Origin: a bacterium
Lineage (GTDB): Bacteria > UBP14 > UBA6098 > B30-G16
Reading direction: 5' to 3'
Assembly (NCBI GenBank): GCA_027064665.1
Contig: JAMOPH010000224.1
Coordinates: 1 to 11,779 of the forward strand
Length of the DNA: 11,779 nt
Below, one piece after another: positions 1 to 8,718 of the stretch (position 1 is the first letter of the stretch; each line of letters opens with the position of its first letter). The notes beneath the pieces were generated by a model. It did not search any database. It saw only the letters and a program-made list of their open reading frames with translations, and was not told where the DNA came from. Both the position numbers and the translations under genes were made by a program.

Positions 1-2
1 GG

Positions 3-83
3 GATGTATTCCGCATTATCCAACCCCAAACACCTGGATACTATGTTAGTAAGGCGGTCACCAAAATTCGGGAAAGCACTTGA
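3..83 (+). CDS. Possible C-terminal tail of an upstream gene (partial, unidentified)
   Basis: Reading from base 3, a 26-codon frame stays open to a TGA at 81-83 and gives a plausible soluble C-terminus (it includes GYYVSKAVTKIRE). The start lies outside the window and no family can be recognised from so few residues. A competing frame from base 1 is also open, to a TAG at 139-141, but its peptide looks less natural and would run into the ribosome-binding site of the next gene. The call rests only on peptide character. If it is right, the stop codon overlaps the -35 element of the candidate promoter for the TonB receptor. Confidence 0.3.
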   Translation, partial: DVFRIIQPQTPGYYVSKAVTKIREST

Positions 84-107
84 CAGGTTTTATGAAGAAA
101 ATATTTT
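80..107 (+). promoter_or_regulatory. Candidate sigma70-type promoter for the envelope operon
   Basis: A perfect TTGACA hexamer at 80-85 is followed after 16 bp by TATTTT at 102-107, which matches 4 of 6 bases of the -10 consensus. Transcription would start near 114, leaving a leader of about 35-40 nt before the TonB receptor start. The stretch is AT-rich compared with the surrounding coding DNA. The -35 match is strong and the -10 match weak, and the promoter consensus of this lineage is unknown. Confidence 0.35.
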
Positions 108-150
108 TTGTGTTCAGTGGGAAACAAATAAAAACGCGTAGGGGGTCATT

Positions 151-3100
151 ATGCGAAGGGGAATTGGTGTTTTACTCGCCGTGTTAAGTCTTGCCGTTGT
201 GGTGTGGGCGGGCACCACAGGAAAAATCACCGGAACAGTGACGGACAAACAAACCGGTGAGCCACTTATGGCGGCGGATGTTGAGTTGATAAACCCCGCC
301 ACAGGTGAGGTTATAACCGGGACCGCCACGGACCTTGACGGGAACTATATTCTCTTAGATGTGGCGCCCGGGGTGTATGACCTGCGAGCCTCAGCGCTGG
401 GATACGCCCCTATGACCGTCAAAAATGTGGTGGTCCACGCAGACAAAACCACCACCGTCAACTTCCAACTGGTGTCCGAGGCAATCAAGGCTGAGGCGAT
501 TGAGGTTGTGGCAAAGCGTGAGCAGGTTAAAATGGATGCCGTTTCCTCGGAGGACTATGTCAGTTCCGATGAGATAAAGTCAATGCCTGTCCAGAGCGTC
601 AACGAGGTTCTGGAGACGAGGGCTGGAGTTGTGAGCCGCGGCGGGGAACTGCACTTCCGCGGCGGAAGAGCCCGCGAGGTGGCATACTATGTCAACGGAA
701 TGCCCGCCAACGACCCCACCTACGGCTATCAGGCGCTGACTGTCTCGCCGAATTCAGTGCAGGAAATTCAGATGCAGACCGGTGCGTTCAACGCTGAATA
801 CGGCGGAGCGCTCTCTGCGGTGGTCTCTATCGTCACAAAAGAGGGCGACCCCAACAAATTCTCCGGCTCCATCGGATACTCCACTACAAACTTCAGAATC
901 AAAGCCCTCAACAAGTTCACCACCAATGCCGACAGGATTGACTTTTCCCTGTCGGGTCCCGAGCCGATTTCAACCTACTTCCTGCCGGTTCTGGGACTGA
1001 AACTTCCAAGAGATAAAAGAATCTCCTATTTCTTCTCAATCTCCGGCGAAAACGCCGACACAAGGCTTCCCTACAACAAAAAATTTGACCTTGACTATCC
1101 CGAGGGCGGCGCGCCGCTCGCCACTCAGGATGAAATCGTCGGTCCATACAAAATCAAATATGGCTGGTATGGTTTCTTCCCCGAAAGGCGTGTGAACCAG
1201 TATCAGGCGACTCTCAAACTCAAACAGAGACTGACGCCCTCGTTCAAGTATGTCATCTCCTTTGATGGGAACTGGTCCAAGTGGCGCAGTTTTGACTGGT
1301 ATTACTATTATTGTCCCAAGTTCGCCTACAAGAGCAAGCAATCGGTGTATCAGACGACTCTTAACATCACTCACAATCTTTCGGTTAACACATTTTACGA
1401 ACTGAGGCTGGGGTATTTCCACAATCAGCGGACACTGAATCCCGGTGATTGGGACCCGGGCGATTTCGCCGTGGATTCCTCGGCGGTGCGCACCCTTGAC
1501 GACTGGGTTGATGTGAACAACGACGGTATTCCCCAGATTCGTGTCCCGTGGGTTGATTTCAACGGCAACGGAATGTGGGACTACGGTGAATACTGGGAGC
1601 CGCTCATTGACAGAATTGACACAATCTGGAACGACCCCTCGCTGAGGGACTCCATAATTGAAATTGACACAATCTATGCCGACACACTCCCGCCGCAGTT
1701 GGGCGAGGAACCCTGGATGGACTGGAACAACGACGGCGTGTTTGAACCCAGATGGACCAACTTCAACTCGCCGTATCCCTCCTGGTTCTCTATGAATATC
1801 GGCGAAATCTATATGGACGGCGAGCCGTTCCTGGACGGCTACCCCTACGGGATGAGTTATGAGGCGCTTCTGGACGGGAGCGCCGGAATTGAGTTCGTGA
1901 TGGAAACCCTGTGGGTTGATGTCAACGGCGATGGGCAGAAGCAGTTCGGGGAATATGTCTATGGAAGTTATTATTACACTCCCCACGATACGCTTTTGGA
2001 GGAACAGACTTGGGTTGACTCCAACCACAACGGACAACCCGACTGGGGAGAATACATTGATTTCAACGGCGATGGGCAGTTGACCTGGCGGGATGGTCAG
2101 TGCAACTACATTGATGCCAACGGCAACGGCAGATATGATGTGGGGGAACTTGGCGAGCCGTTCCTTGACCTCAACGGCAACGGTTACTACGACCCACCGG
2201 ACTATCAGCACGAGGACTGGGAACCCTACATTGACCGCAACGGCAACGGAAAATACGACAATGCCTCCGGGTTCCAGTATCGCGGTTTTGACCGCTGGGC
2301 AGTTTGGCACAAAAGAACAGTGGATATGGTGATGGCTAAGGGCGACTTGACCAGCCAGGTTGACAAGCACAACCTCGTCAAAACCGGAATTCAGTATCAG
2401 TGGATAAGAATAAATATGAACGAGATTCAGTATCCGGAATATTACTACGATGGGGTTCCGGACAACGGACCCTGGCCCGAACACGGAATTTTCCGCTCGT
2501 TCTACACCAGAACCCCGCAGACATTCTCCGCCTACATCCAGGACAAGATGGAATACGGCGGACTTATCGCAAATGTGGGATTGAGATTTGATATGTTTAT
2601 TCAGGCACACGAGGTTCTGGAGGATTCGGTTGAAGAGCAACTCAAACTCGTGCTCGCCGACTGGTGGGAGGAGAACAAAATTAAACGGACCGACTGGAGG
2701 CTCTCGCCCCGTCTGGGTATGAGTTATCCGATTACGGACAAGTCCAAATTGTTCTTCAGTTATGGGCACTTCTACCAGTTGCCGGGATTTGATGATTTCT
2801 ATCAGGTGCCCACACAGGGCTCCCGGGCGGGAAGGTTGGTCGGCAACCCCAACCTCTCTTATGAGAAAACTGTGGCGTATGAGTTGGGAGTTGCCTACGG
2901 AATCTCCAACGACTGGACAGTGCAGTTTTCCGGTTATTACAAGGACATCTATGACCTTATAAACACATCGCACCAGAGAATTGGGACATTGGAGCAGGAT
3001 GTCTATGTAAACCACGACTACGCCCGCGCGAGGGGGGTGGAGTTCAGAGTTGACAAAGCCTTGTCCAACTACTGGTCTCTCAGCGTCAACTATGCTTATT

Positions 3101-3672
3101 CTTTCGCCTTTGGTAAGAGTTCCTCCGACCGCAGCGGATATGACGCCCAGTTTGACCAGACCGCAATCCCTCTGCGGGACCTGCCCCTTGACTGGGACCA
3201 AAGACATCTGCTCAACGCAACTTTGAGCATAACCGTCAAAAAGGACGAACATCCCAAACTTTTCGGTCTGACCCTGCCCGACAACTGGAACATCAACACT
3301 GTGCTGACCTGGGGAAGCGGATTCCCATATACCCCATCAAAATATAACCCGTATTATACAATCAAACCCGGAGAAAAAGCCTGGGAGAGAACCAACGCCC
3401 TTCGTATGCCCAGCCAGTTCAATGTTGACCTCAGAATGAACAAGACCTTCAAAATTGGAAAATACGATTTGAACACATATCTGCAGGTGTCAAACCTGAC
3501 GAATCACAGAAATGTTCTTGAGGTCTATTCCGACACCGGCAAACCGGATAAAAGTTGGACTTTGTGGCACGACGACGGGACCTATGAATTTATGGGCGAT
3601 GATTACGCCAAGAATCCGACCCACTGGGGTCCGCCCACAGATATAAGAGTTGGTCTGGAACTTTCGTGGTGA
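151..3672 (+). CDS. TonB-dependent receptor with CarboxypepD_reg-like N-terminus and inserted calcium-loop repeats
   Basis: This 1173-aa protein is an outer-membrane active transporter of the TonB-dependent family. Residues 1-20 form a signal peptide (RR, then a hydrophobic run ending VVVWA). Residues about 23-107 form a carboxypeptidase-regulatory-like/Cna-B-type beta-sandwich (GKITGTVTD, DLDGNYILLDVAPGVYDLRAS). Residues about 118-235 form the plug (SVNEVLETRAGV, RGGRAREVAYYVNGMPANDP, FNAEYGGALSAVVSIVTK). The rest is beta-barrel, ending in an aromatic residue (GLELSW), as expected for BAM-inserted barrels. Residues about 451-706 carry nine DxNxDG/DxNGNG loops, which make the protein longer than many relatives. 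A Shine-Dalgarno AGGGGG at 140-145 sits 5 nt before the ATG. It is the first gene of a four-gene co-directional cluster. The substrate is unknown. No SusD homologue is adjacent, so this is not a standard glycan SusCD pair. Family confidence is high. Confidence 0.95.
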   Translation: MRRGIGVLLAVLSLAVVVWAGTTGKITGTVTDKQTGEPLMAADVELINPATGEVITGTATDLDGNYILLDVAPGVYDLRASALGYAPMTVKNVVVHADKTTTVNFQLVSEAIKAEAIEVVAKREQVKMDAVSSEDYVSSDEIKSMPVQSVNEVLETRAGVVSRGGELHFRGGRAREVAYYVNGMPANDPTYGYQALTVSPNSVQEIQMQTGAFNAEYGGALSAVVSIVTKEGDPNKFSGSIGYSTTNFRIKALNKFTTNADRIDFSLSGPEPISTYFLPVLGLKLPRDKRISYFFSISGENADTRLPYNKKFDLDYPEGGAPLATQDEIVGPYKIKYGWYGFFPERRVNQYQATLKLKQRLTPSFKYVISFDGNWSKWRSFDWYYYYCPKFAYKSKQSVYQTTLNITHNLSVNTFYELRLGYFHNQRTLNPGDWDPGDFAVDSSAVRTLDDWVDVNNDGIPQIRVPWVDFNGNGMWDYGEYWEPLIDRIDTIWNDPSLRDSIIEIDTIYADTLPPQLGEEPWMDWNNDGVFEPRWTNFNSPYPSWFSMNIGEIYMDGEPFLDGYPYGMSYEALLDGSAGIEFVMETLWVDVNGDGQKQFGEYVYGSYYYTPHDTLLEEQTWVDSNHNGQPDWGEYIDFNGDGQLTWRDGQCNYIDANGNGRYDVGELGEPFLDLNGNGYYDPPDYQHEDWEPYIDRNGNGKYDNASGFQYRGFDRWAVWHKRTVDMVMAKGDLTSQVDKHNLVKTGIQYQWIRINMNEIQYPEYYYDGVPDNGPWPEHGIFRSFYTRTPQTFSAYIQDKMEYGGLIANVGLRFDMFIQAHEVLEDSVEEQLKLVLADWWEENKIKRTDWRLSPRLGMSYPITDKSKLFFSYGHFYQLPGFDDFYQVPTQGSRAGRLVGNPNLSYEKTVAYELGVAYGISNDWTVQFSGYYKDIYDLINTSHQRIGTLEQDVYVNHDYARARGVEFRVDKALSNYWSLSVNYAYSFAFGKSSSDRSGYDAQFDQTAIPLRDLPLDWDQRHLLNATLSITVKKDEHPKLFGLTLPDNWNINTVLTWGSGFPYTPSKYNPYYTIKPGEKAWERTNALRMPSQFNVDLRMNKTFKIGKYDLNTYLQVSNLTNHRNVLEVYSDTGKPDKSWTLWHDDGTYEFMGDDYAKNPTHWGPPTDIRVGLELSW
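1501..2274 (+). repeat. Nine EF-hand/dockerin-like Asp-Asn-Gly loop repeats inside the TonB receptor
   Basis: The receptor contains nine short loops of the type [WYF][VILM]D-x-N-x-[ND]-G, with the first Asp at residues 454, 469, 524, 590, 623, 637, 655, 673 and 695. Several continue as xxxDxGE, for example GMWDYGEY and GRYDVGEL. Asp and Asn at loop positions 1, 3 and 5 followed by Gly at 6 is the calcium-coordinating pattern of EF-hand, dockerin and thrombospondin type 3 loops. Spacing varies from 14 to 66 residues, being tightest (14-22) in the last five copies. At DNA level the copies share the motif AACGGCAACGG or AACGGCGATGG. Calcium binding is inferred from the motif. Confidence 0.8.
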
Positions 3673-3706
3673 TTGATAGATAAAAACCAAGGCAAGGAGA
3701 GATAAG

Positions 3707-6001
3707 ATGAAAAAATTAGGCGTGGCACTGCTGATCCTGCTGTTAGCAGCAGGAGGATGGAGCAAAGACCTGGGGAAATTGCGGCTGAGAAACGCAGAAT
3801 TTGGCAGAACCAGTGGAATTTACCCCGCACAGGATGAAAAAACTCATCAGGTCGGAAGTCTGTATTTGACCGTGACCAACTATGGGTTTTTTGGCTCCCA
3901 GCGGGGCGATGACACCCCGACATATTGCATAACCTCCGATGAGGAAATCTGCGGGCGGGAGCCCGGAAACTGCCGTCCATCGGCGGAATACCCCGGATGC
4001 AGCGGTCTGGAGTATCTGTTTATGGGGGCGCTGTGGATAGGTGCTGTGGTCGGCGGCGACACACTCGTCTCCGTGGGCGAGGACGGATGGCACTCGGACA
4101 TCAACGAACTTTTCCCAAGTTATAACGACGGCGACACCATAATCAAAAGGTCGGTTCTCGACGGGGACAGCGGTGCGGTCTCCGAGGAGGACTATGTCTG
4201 CAATTTCTCGGACACCATTATGAATACTTCCTTCGCGCCCCCGGACCACAGACCCATCGGAATAGAAATCCATCAGGAAAGTTATGCGTGGAGTTACGAT
4301 TACGCCCACAACTTCGTCTTTATTGACTATACCTTCAAAAACATTCGCACCGATGGAAGGACAATCCGGGACCTGTATATCGGTCTTTACATTGACGGCG
4401 ATGTGGGTCATGTGAACACCGAACGCTATGCCCAGGACGATGTGACGGGATTTATCAGATATTATGTGACCGATGCTGGGGACACAATTCCGCTCAACCT
4501 CGCCTGGATTGCCGACAACGATGGAGACCCTGAAGAGGGTGCGTTCACCGATAGAAGCCCTACCGGGGCTATGGCGGTAAAACTTCTGCGCGCCCCTGGC
4601 GGAACCGATGTCTCCTCCCTCAACTTCGCATACAACTGGTGGATTTCCAACACCGAAGAGACCTACGACTGGGGACCCATGATGAGCAACAATGACCTCG
4701 GATTTGACGGTACCCCCGAGGGAGATATCAACAAATACAAGGTGATGTCCAATGGTGAATTTGACTACGACCAAACAGAAGTTCTGGACTATCTTGACAA
4801 CAGCGATTGGGTCAGTTTGGATGAGGAATATGCCAGAAGTCTCTGCAACGGGTATGACACCAGATTTCTGCTTTCCTTCGGACCTCTGGAACTTCCCCCT
4901 GACCTTCCCGACAGCGAACTTCCCCACATAACCATCGCCTTTATGGTGGGCGAGAACTTCCACACCAATCCCAATATGGACACCACCGATTGCAGCCAGT
5001 TTAAGCGGTATTACAATTTCCAAAAACTCGCCGAGACGGCATATTGGGCACAGCAGATTTTTGATAACGGCTACCGCGGTCCGGAGCCGCCGCCGGCACC
5101 GGAATTCAAAATCGTCCTCGGACAGAACAAAGCCACTATCCTGTGGAAGAACAATGTGGAAAATGTGTATGATGAAATAACCCATTTGTATGACTTTGAG
5201 GGATACAGAATCTATATCGCCGAGGAAAATATAGACCATTATTATGTTCCGCTGGTGCAGTATGATAAAGTGGACTTTTTGAAGGTGGAGCGCATAACAG
5301 AATACCTTGACTCGGTCTCCGCCGAGGGCGATTCTTTCTTCCACTATGACACCCTTTACTCCGATGCTCTTCTGGACAGCGATGACTCAATAGATGTGGA
5401 ACTTGTGCATTCCGACGGGACCACCGAGACAATCCGGCTGAAGCCGCAGCCCTTTGACGCCAATTTAGGGATGCCGCCGGACACGGTGATTGACGGGGAG
5501 ACCTGGTATTATTATGTGATTGACCATCTTCTGCCCGGCGATGACAAATGGGTTGTGGTCACGGCGTTTGACTATGGGCAGCCGAGCAAGGGACTTGCCT
5601 CGCTTGAGTGCAACAAGACCAAAAACGCCAAATGGTTTGTGCCCAGCGGCGCACCGCCCACCGACAAGAAGGTCCGCGTGGTGCCGAACCCCTATCGCGT
5701 GGACCACGACTACAAGCGCTACTGGGAACACTCCTTCACCAGCGAGTGGACCGAATACTCCCGCAAGTTGAGGTTCTATAACCTGCCCAAACACTGCACG
5801 ATACGAATCTATACCCTTGACGGAGATCTGGTCAAAGAGATTGAGCACGACGAGTCGGTTCCGGGGACTATGGTCGGCGCCGAGGACTGGAACCTGATAT
5901 CCCGCAACGACCAGGCTATCGTCAGCGGAATATATGTGTTCAGCGTTGAGGACGAAGAAACCGGCGAGATTCAGACTGGCAAGTTCGTGATAATCAAATG
6001 A
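3707..6001 (+). CDS. Secreted protein with FnIII-like region and T9SS-type C-terminal sorting domain
   Basis: This 764-aa protein has a clear signal peptide (KK, then LGVALLILLLAAGG, cleavage near residue 19). Residues about 40-455 are beta-rich and acidic and match no family I can name. They hold four cysteines within 25 residues (74, 82, 89, 98) that could form disulfides. Residues about 462-630 look like a fibronectin type III-like region (PPPAPEFKIVL, FEGYRIYIAEE, WYYYVIDHLLP, WVVVTAFD). Residues about 655-764 resemble a T9SS type A or FlgD-like C-terminal domain: VRVVPNPYR, then TIRIYTLDGDLVKEIEHD, then SGIYVFSVEDEETGE and GKFVIIK at the very end. In T9SS such domains target proteins across the outer membrane for release or anchoring. 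Shine-Dalgarno AAGGAGA (3694-3700) lies 6 nt before the ATG, and the gene starts 34 nt after the TonB receptor, suggesting one operon. The function of the main body is unknown. Confidence 0.8.
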   Translation: MKKLGVALLILLLAAGGWSKDLGKLRLRNAEFGRTSGIYPAQDEKTHQVGSLYLTVTNYGFFGSQRGDDTPTYCITSDEEICGREPGNCRPSAEYPGCSGLEYLFMGALWIGAVVGGDTLVSVGEDGWHSDINELFPSYNDGDTIIKRSVLDGDSGAVSEEDYVCNFSDTIMNTSFAPPDHRPIGIEIHQESYAWSYDYAHNFVFIDYTFKNIRTDGRTIRDLYIGLYIDGDVGHVNTERYAQDDVTGFIRYYVTDAGDTIPLNLAWIADNDGDPEEGAFTDRSPTGAMAVKLLRAPGGTDVSSLNFAYNWWISNTEETYDWGPMMSNNDLGFDGTPEGDINKYKVMSNGEFDYDQTEVLDYLDNSDWVSLDEEYARSLCNGYDTRFLLSFGPLELPPDLPDSELPHITIAFMVGENFHTNPNMDTTDCSQFKRYYNFQKLAETAYWAQQIFDNGYRGPEPPPAPEFKIVLGQNKATILWKNNVENVYDEITHLYDFEGYRIYIAEENIDHYYVPLVQYDKVDFLKVERITEYLDSVSAEGDSFFHYDTLYSDALLDSDDSIDVELVHSDGTTETIRLKPQPFDANLGMPPDTVIDGETWYYYVIDHLLPGDDKWVVVTAFDYGQPSKGLASLECNKTKNAKWFVPSGAPPTDKKVRVVPNPYRVDHDYKRYWEHSFTSEWTEYSRKLRFYNLPKHCTIRIYTLDGDLVKEIEHDESVPGTMVGAEDWNLISRNDQAIVSGIYVFSVEDEETGEIQTGKFVIIK

Positions 6002-6022
6002 TTCAGCATAAACTGGCAAACA

Positions 6023-6030
6023 AAAGGAGG
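6023..6030 (+). promoter_or_regulatory. Shine-Dalgarno site that decides the PorV-like start
   Basis: AAAGGAGG lies 5 nt before the ATG at 6036 but only 2 nt before an in-frame GTG at 6033. The spacing favours the ATG. Confidence 0.7.
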
Positions 6031-6035
6031 CAGTG

Positions 6036-6953
6036 ATGAGGATATTTTCAAAGTATCTGATTGTGGTGGTTGTCCTGCCGGTGCTGGTGTTCGGGCAGGC
6101 GAAAGTCGGGACTGCGGTGGCGCAGTTTTTGGAGATACCGGCATCGGCACACGGCGAGGGAATGGCTGGCGCCCGTGTGGGGATAACCGATGATATCTCC
6201 TCAATCTACTACAACCCCGGCGCTCTGGCGTGGCAGAACCGCCGCCAGTTTGCGATTTCCCACTCTATGCTCTATGCCGGCATATCCCACGACTTTGCGG
6301 CGTTCACTATGCCCGCTATGGGCGGAGTGGTAGGGGTTTCCGCCATCACGCTCTACACCGGCGAGATGGAGGAGACCACCCCATATCAGCCCGAGGGCAC
6401 CGGAAGGACATTTTCCGCCGGGGACCTTTCGTTGGGCGTCACATACTCCAAATTCCTCACAGACAGGTTTTCGGTCGGAGTGACCGCAAAATATCTGGGG
6501 GAATACTACGCCGATGTCCACGCCCACGGCTGGGCTATGGATATAGGGACGATATTTAGGACCGCTTTCAAGGATATCCGGCTGGGGATGATGCTCTCAA
6601 ACTTCGGACCAGACCTCAAGTTCATCAGCCAGAGTGCACCGCTGCCTATGTGTTTCCATTTCGGTGCGGCGGGAGAGATAATCAACACTGCTCCGCACAG
6701 GCTCACCCTTGATGTTGAGGGCTCCCATCCGAACGACAACCTTGAGAAATTCCGTGCAGGGCTTGAGTACGCCTACAACGAGATGTTTTTCATCCGTGCC
6801 GGTGGGAAACTTCAGTATGACTCCGACCTTTTCACCTTGGGTGCGGGATTTAAGATTCCGGTGGGTGCGGCAAGATTTGCCGTGGACTATTCCTTTACAT
6901 ATATGCGTCATTTGGAAAGTGTCCACAGGATTTCAGTTGGCGCTGAATTCTGA
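6036..6953 (+). CDS. PorV/PorQ-family outer-membrane beta-barrel protein (first copy)
   Basis: This 305-aa protein has a signal peptide ending near residue 20 (LIVVVVLPVLVFG, then QAK). The mature N-terminus carries the family signature: AQFLEIPASAHGEGMAGARVG followed by SSIYYNPGALAW, the [YF]YNP[AG] motif typical of PorV/PorQ and related FadL-like barrels. Alternating beta-strands follow to a terminal Phe (VGAEF). In T9SS, PorV shuttles CTD-bearing cargo from the translocon to the attachment complex, and PorQ acts in surface assembly; whether this copy does either is inference. The gene sits 34 nt after a CTD-bearing secreted protein and 22 nt before a lipoprotein gene, which supports an envelope or secretion role. 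An extra in-frame GTG at 6033 is possible but poorly spaced from the Shine-Dalgarno. Confidence 0.85.
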   Translation: MRIFSKYLIVVVVLPVLVFGQAKVGTAVAQFLEIPASAHGEGMAGARVGITDDISSIYYNPGALAWQNRRQFAISHSMLYAGISHDFAAFTMPAMGGVVGVSAITLYTGEMEETTPYQPEGTGRTFSAGDLSLGVTYSKFLTDRFSVGVTAKYLGEYYADVHAHGWAMDIGTIFRTAFKDIRLGMMLSNFGPDLKFISQSAPLPMCFHFGAAGEIINTAPHRLTLDVEGSHPNDNLEKFRAGLEYAYNEMFFIRAGGKLQYDSDLFTLGAGFKIPVGAARFAVDYSFTYMRHLESVHRISVGAEF

Positions 6954-6975
6954 CCATAAAAACAAGGAGTGACCG

Positions 6976-8694
6976 ATGAGGAGCAAAAAGACAATTTCAA
7001 TTGGAATCGCACTTTTGGCGCTGGCGGTTTTGGGCGGATGCTACAAGGGCGAGGAGAGCGAGACCCAAAACCCATTTGTGCACCTGTATAATGTTCCGCC
7101 GGACAGTTCGGTTATGGGTGCGGCGCCGGTTATCTGGTGGTGGGGCACCGATGTCGACGGGATAATTGTGGGATATCAGTGGATTGACATCACCGCCGCA
7201 AAACTTGATTCCACCACAGTGGAGGCTTATTACTCGGGGACAGAGCCAATTCCAGATACGGTTATCTCCGCCGACAGCGCCGACACCTTCGTGTGGCACT
7301 ACACCGAATCCAATGCGGACACCATTTTCCTTCTTATGGAACCCGGCGACACAATGACCAAGCATCTGTTCTGCGTCAGGTCAATTGATGTTGATGGGGA
7401 CACCTCCGATGTTGAGTGCCGAATTTACTACAGGACCAACGAGCCACCCGATTCCCTCAAAATCAAGGAAAACGAGGATTATCCCGAGGGCGACACATTC
7501 TGGGTTCTCAACGACACCACCTGGGACTGGAAGGGCATAAAGATTGACTGGACCGCCCACGACCCGGACAAGTCAATAATCCTTGAATACTACTGGTGGG
7601 TTGAAAACTACGATGACCCATCCCAGATTGTCCTGACCTCCCGGATGGACGACTCTGTGTTGACCAGTTATTCCGGAGAAAACCCCAACGACGGCTGGGT
7701 GAGGGCGACAAACACAATCCTGCGGGGACCAATCCCCACCGGACACTGGCGGTTTATAATACAGGTGCGCGATGACGCCTTTGAAGCCGGAGCGGCGGAC
7801 ACCTTTGAGTTCTACGCCGTGCATCCTGCCTTTGACCCCTCAATAGATTCTGTCGCACAGGCGATGGCGGACACCACATATCCTCACAGAATGCTGGTGC
7901 TTTTTGCACCAACATTTGACACCGTTGTGTCCAACCACGCTCCAGGATTTTACTCCTCCATCTTTGACCGACTGGTGGCAGAGGGAATTATACAGGGATA
8001 CGATACATCATCGACATATGTGACGCGGGGAGAAAACCTACTCATTACCAAATTTGACCTCGCCCAATACAGTATAATCTATCTGTTCAATCCAGGGACA
8101 CCGTCGGGAGCAGCGGTGCTCTCGCCGAGTGAGGATATGCTTGACGAATTGAGGGATTATGTCCTCGCTGGCGGAAGAGTGGTGTTTGATGGACGGCAGT
8201 TTTTCAATCAAATTTCGGATTTCGTCAACGCACCTTCCCCCTTCGGAGAAATTCCCTTTGATATGTTCGGCATAGTGACCCAGTCGGATATGGGCTCGTG
8301 GGTTGAGGCATCGCCAATTCCCCAACTTGCCGATGAATATCCTGTCCTGCGGGTGGATTCCGCCAAGGTCTCCGACGGAATGGTTGGCGGTGTCAGAAGT
8401 ATGGGGATGTACCCATATTTTGCCGGAATTCCCTATGCCGAGCCGATATATCTTGGCAGCCCGGGTGATCTCTCCGATGAGGAAATTCCGGACGCAATGA
8501 GGAACAATATCCTCGGGCGCCATTTGTGTATCCGCTACGCCAAACCCAACACCAGAACCGCCCTGTTTGCGTTCCCGCTGTTTTACGCCAGAAACGACTC
8601 CGGGCAGGTCACCACTGTGTTAGAAAAGACATTCCGGTTCCTGATCACTGGCTTTGCCCCCGAAGAAGAGGACACCACCGAAAGTTCCCTGTGA
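6976..8694 (+). CDS. Lipoprotein with Ig/FnIII-like N-terminal half and Rossmann-like C-terminal half
   Basis: This 572-aa protein begins with a lipoprotein signal peptide: MRSKK, a hydrophobic run, then lipobox LGGC with Cys22 as the lipidated residue. Residues about 40-290 look like two Ig/FnIII-type units (VIWWWGTDVDGIIVGYQW, then IKIDWTAHDPDKSIILEYYWW and HWRFIIQVRDDAFE). From about residue 303 the pattern changes to alternating beta/alpha: RMLVLFAPTF, FDRLVAEGIIQGYD, FDLAQYSIIYLFNPG, then MLDELRDYVLAGGRVVFDGRQFF. This resembles ThuA or class I glutamine-amidotransferase-like folds, but I see no convincing Cys-His-Glu triad. AAGGAG at 6964-6969 lies 6 nt before the ATG. The gene ends in tandem in-frame stops (TGA TAA) and is followed by a terminator, so it is the last gene of the operon. 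Function is unknown; a surface or periplasmic partner of the upstream receptor is inference. Confidence 0.75.
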   Translation: MRSKKTISIGIALLALAVLGGCYKGEESETQNPFVHLYNVPPDSSVMGAAPVIWWWGTDVDGIIVGYQWIDITAAKLDSTTVEAYYSGTEPIPDTVISADSADTFVWHYTESNADTIFLLMEPGDTMTKHLFCVRSIDVDGDTSDVECRIYYRTNEPPDSLKIKENEDYPEGDTFWVLNDTTWDWKGIKIDWTAHDPDKSIILEYYWWVENYDDPSQIVLTSRMDDSVLTSYSGENPNDGWVRATNTILRGPIPTGHWRFIIQVRDDAFEAGAADTFEFYAVHPAFDPSIDSVAQAMADTTYPHRMLVLFAPTFDTVVSNHAPGFYSSIFDRLVAEGIIQGYDTSSTYVTRGENLLITKFDLAQYSIIYLFNPGTPSGAAVLSPSEDMLDELRDYVLAGGRVVFDGRQFFNQISDFVNAPSPFGEIPFDMFGIVTQSDMGSWVEASPIPQLADEYPVLRVDSAKVSDGMVGGVRSMGMYPYFAGIPYAEPIYLGSPGDLSDEEIPDAMRNNILGRHLCIRYAKPNTRTALFAFPLFYARNDSGQVTTVLEKTFRFLITGFAPEEEDTTESSL

Positions 8695-8718
8695 TAAACC
8701 TACAATGCGGAAACGAAG

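Noticed and set aside
1036..3252. A 738-codon open frame on the minus strand, antisense to the TonB receptor
   Set aside because: It lies wholly inside a well-supported receptor gene, has no signal, domain or ribosome-binding site, and its valine-rich composition is what the complement of Asp/Asn-rich codons gives.
3743..5344. A 533-codon open frame on the minus strand, antisense to the CTD-bearing protein
   Set aside because: Valine/isoleucine-rich complement of a real gene with signal peptide and Shine-Dalgarno on the + strand; no recognisable domain.
151..8694. SusCD-type polysaccharide utilisation locus
   Set aside because: The receptor is followed by a CTD-bearing secreted protein, not by a SusD-like lipoprotein, and no carbohydrate-active enzyme is visible.
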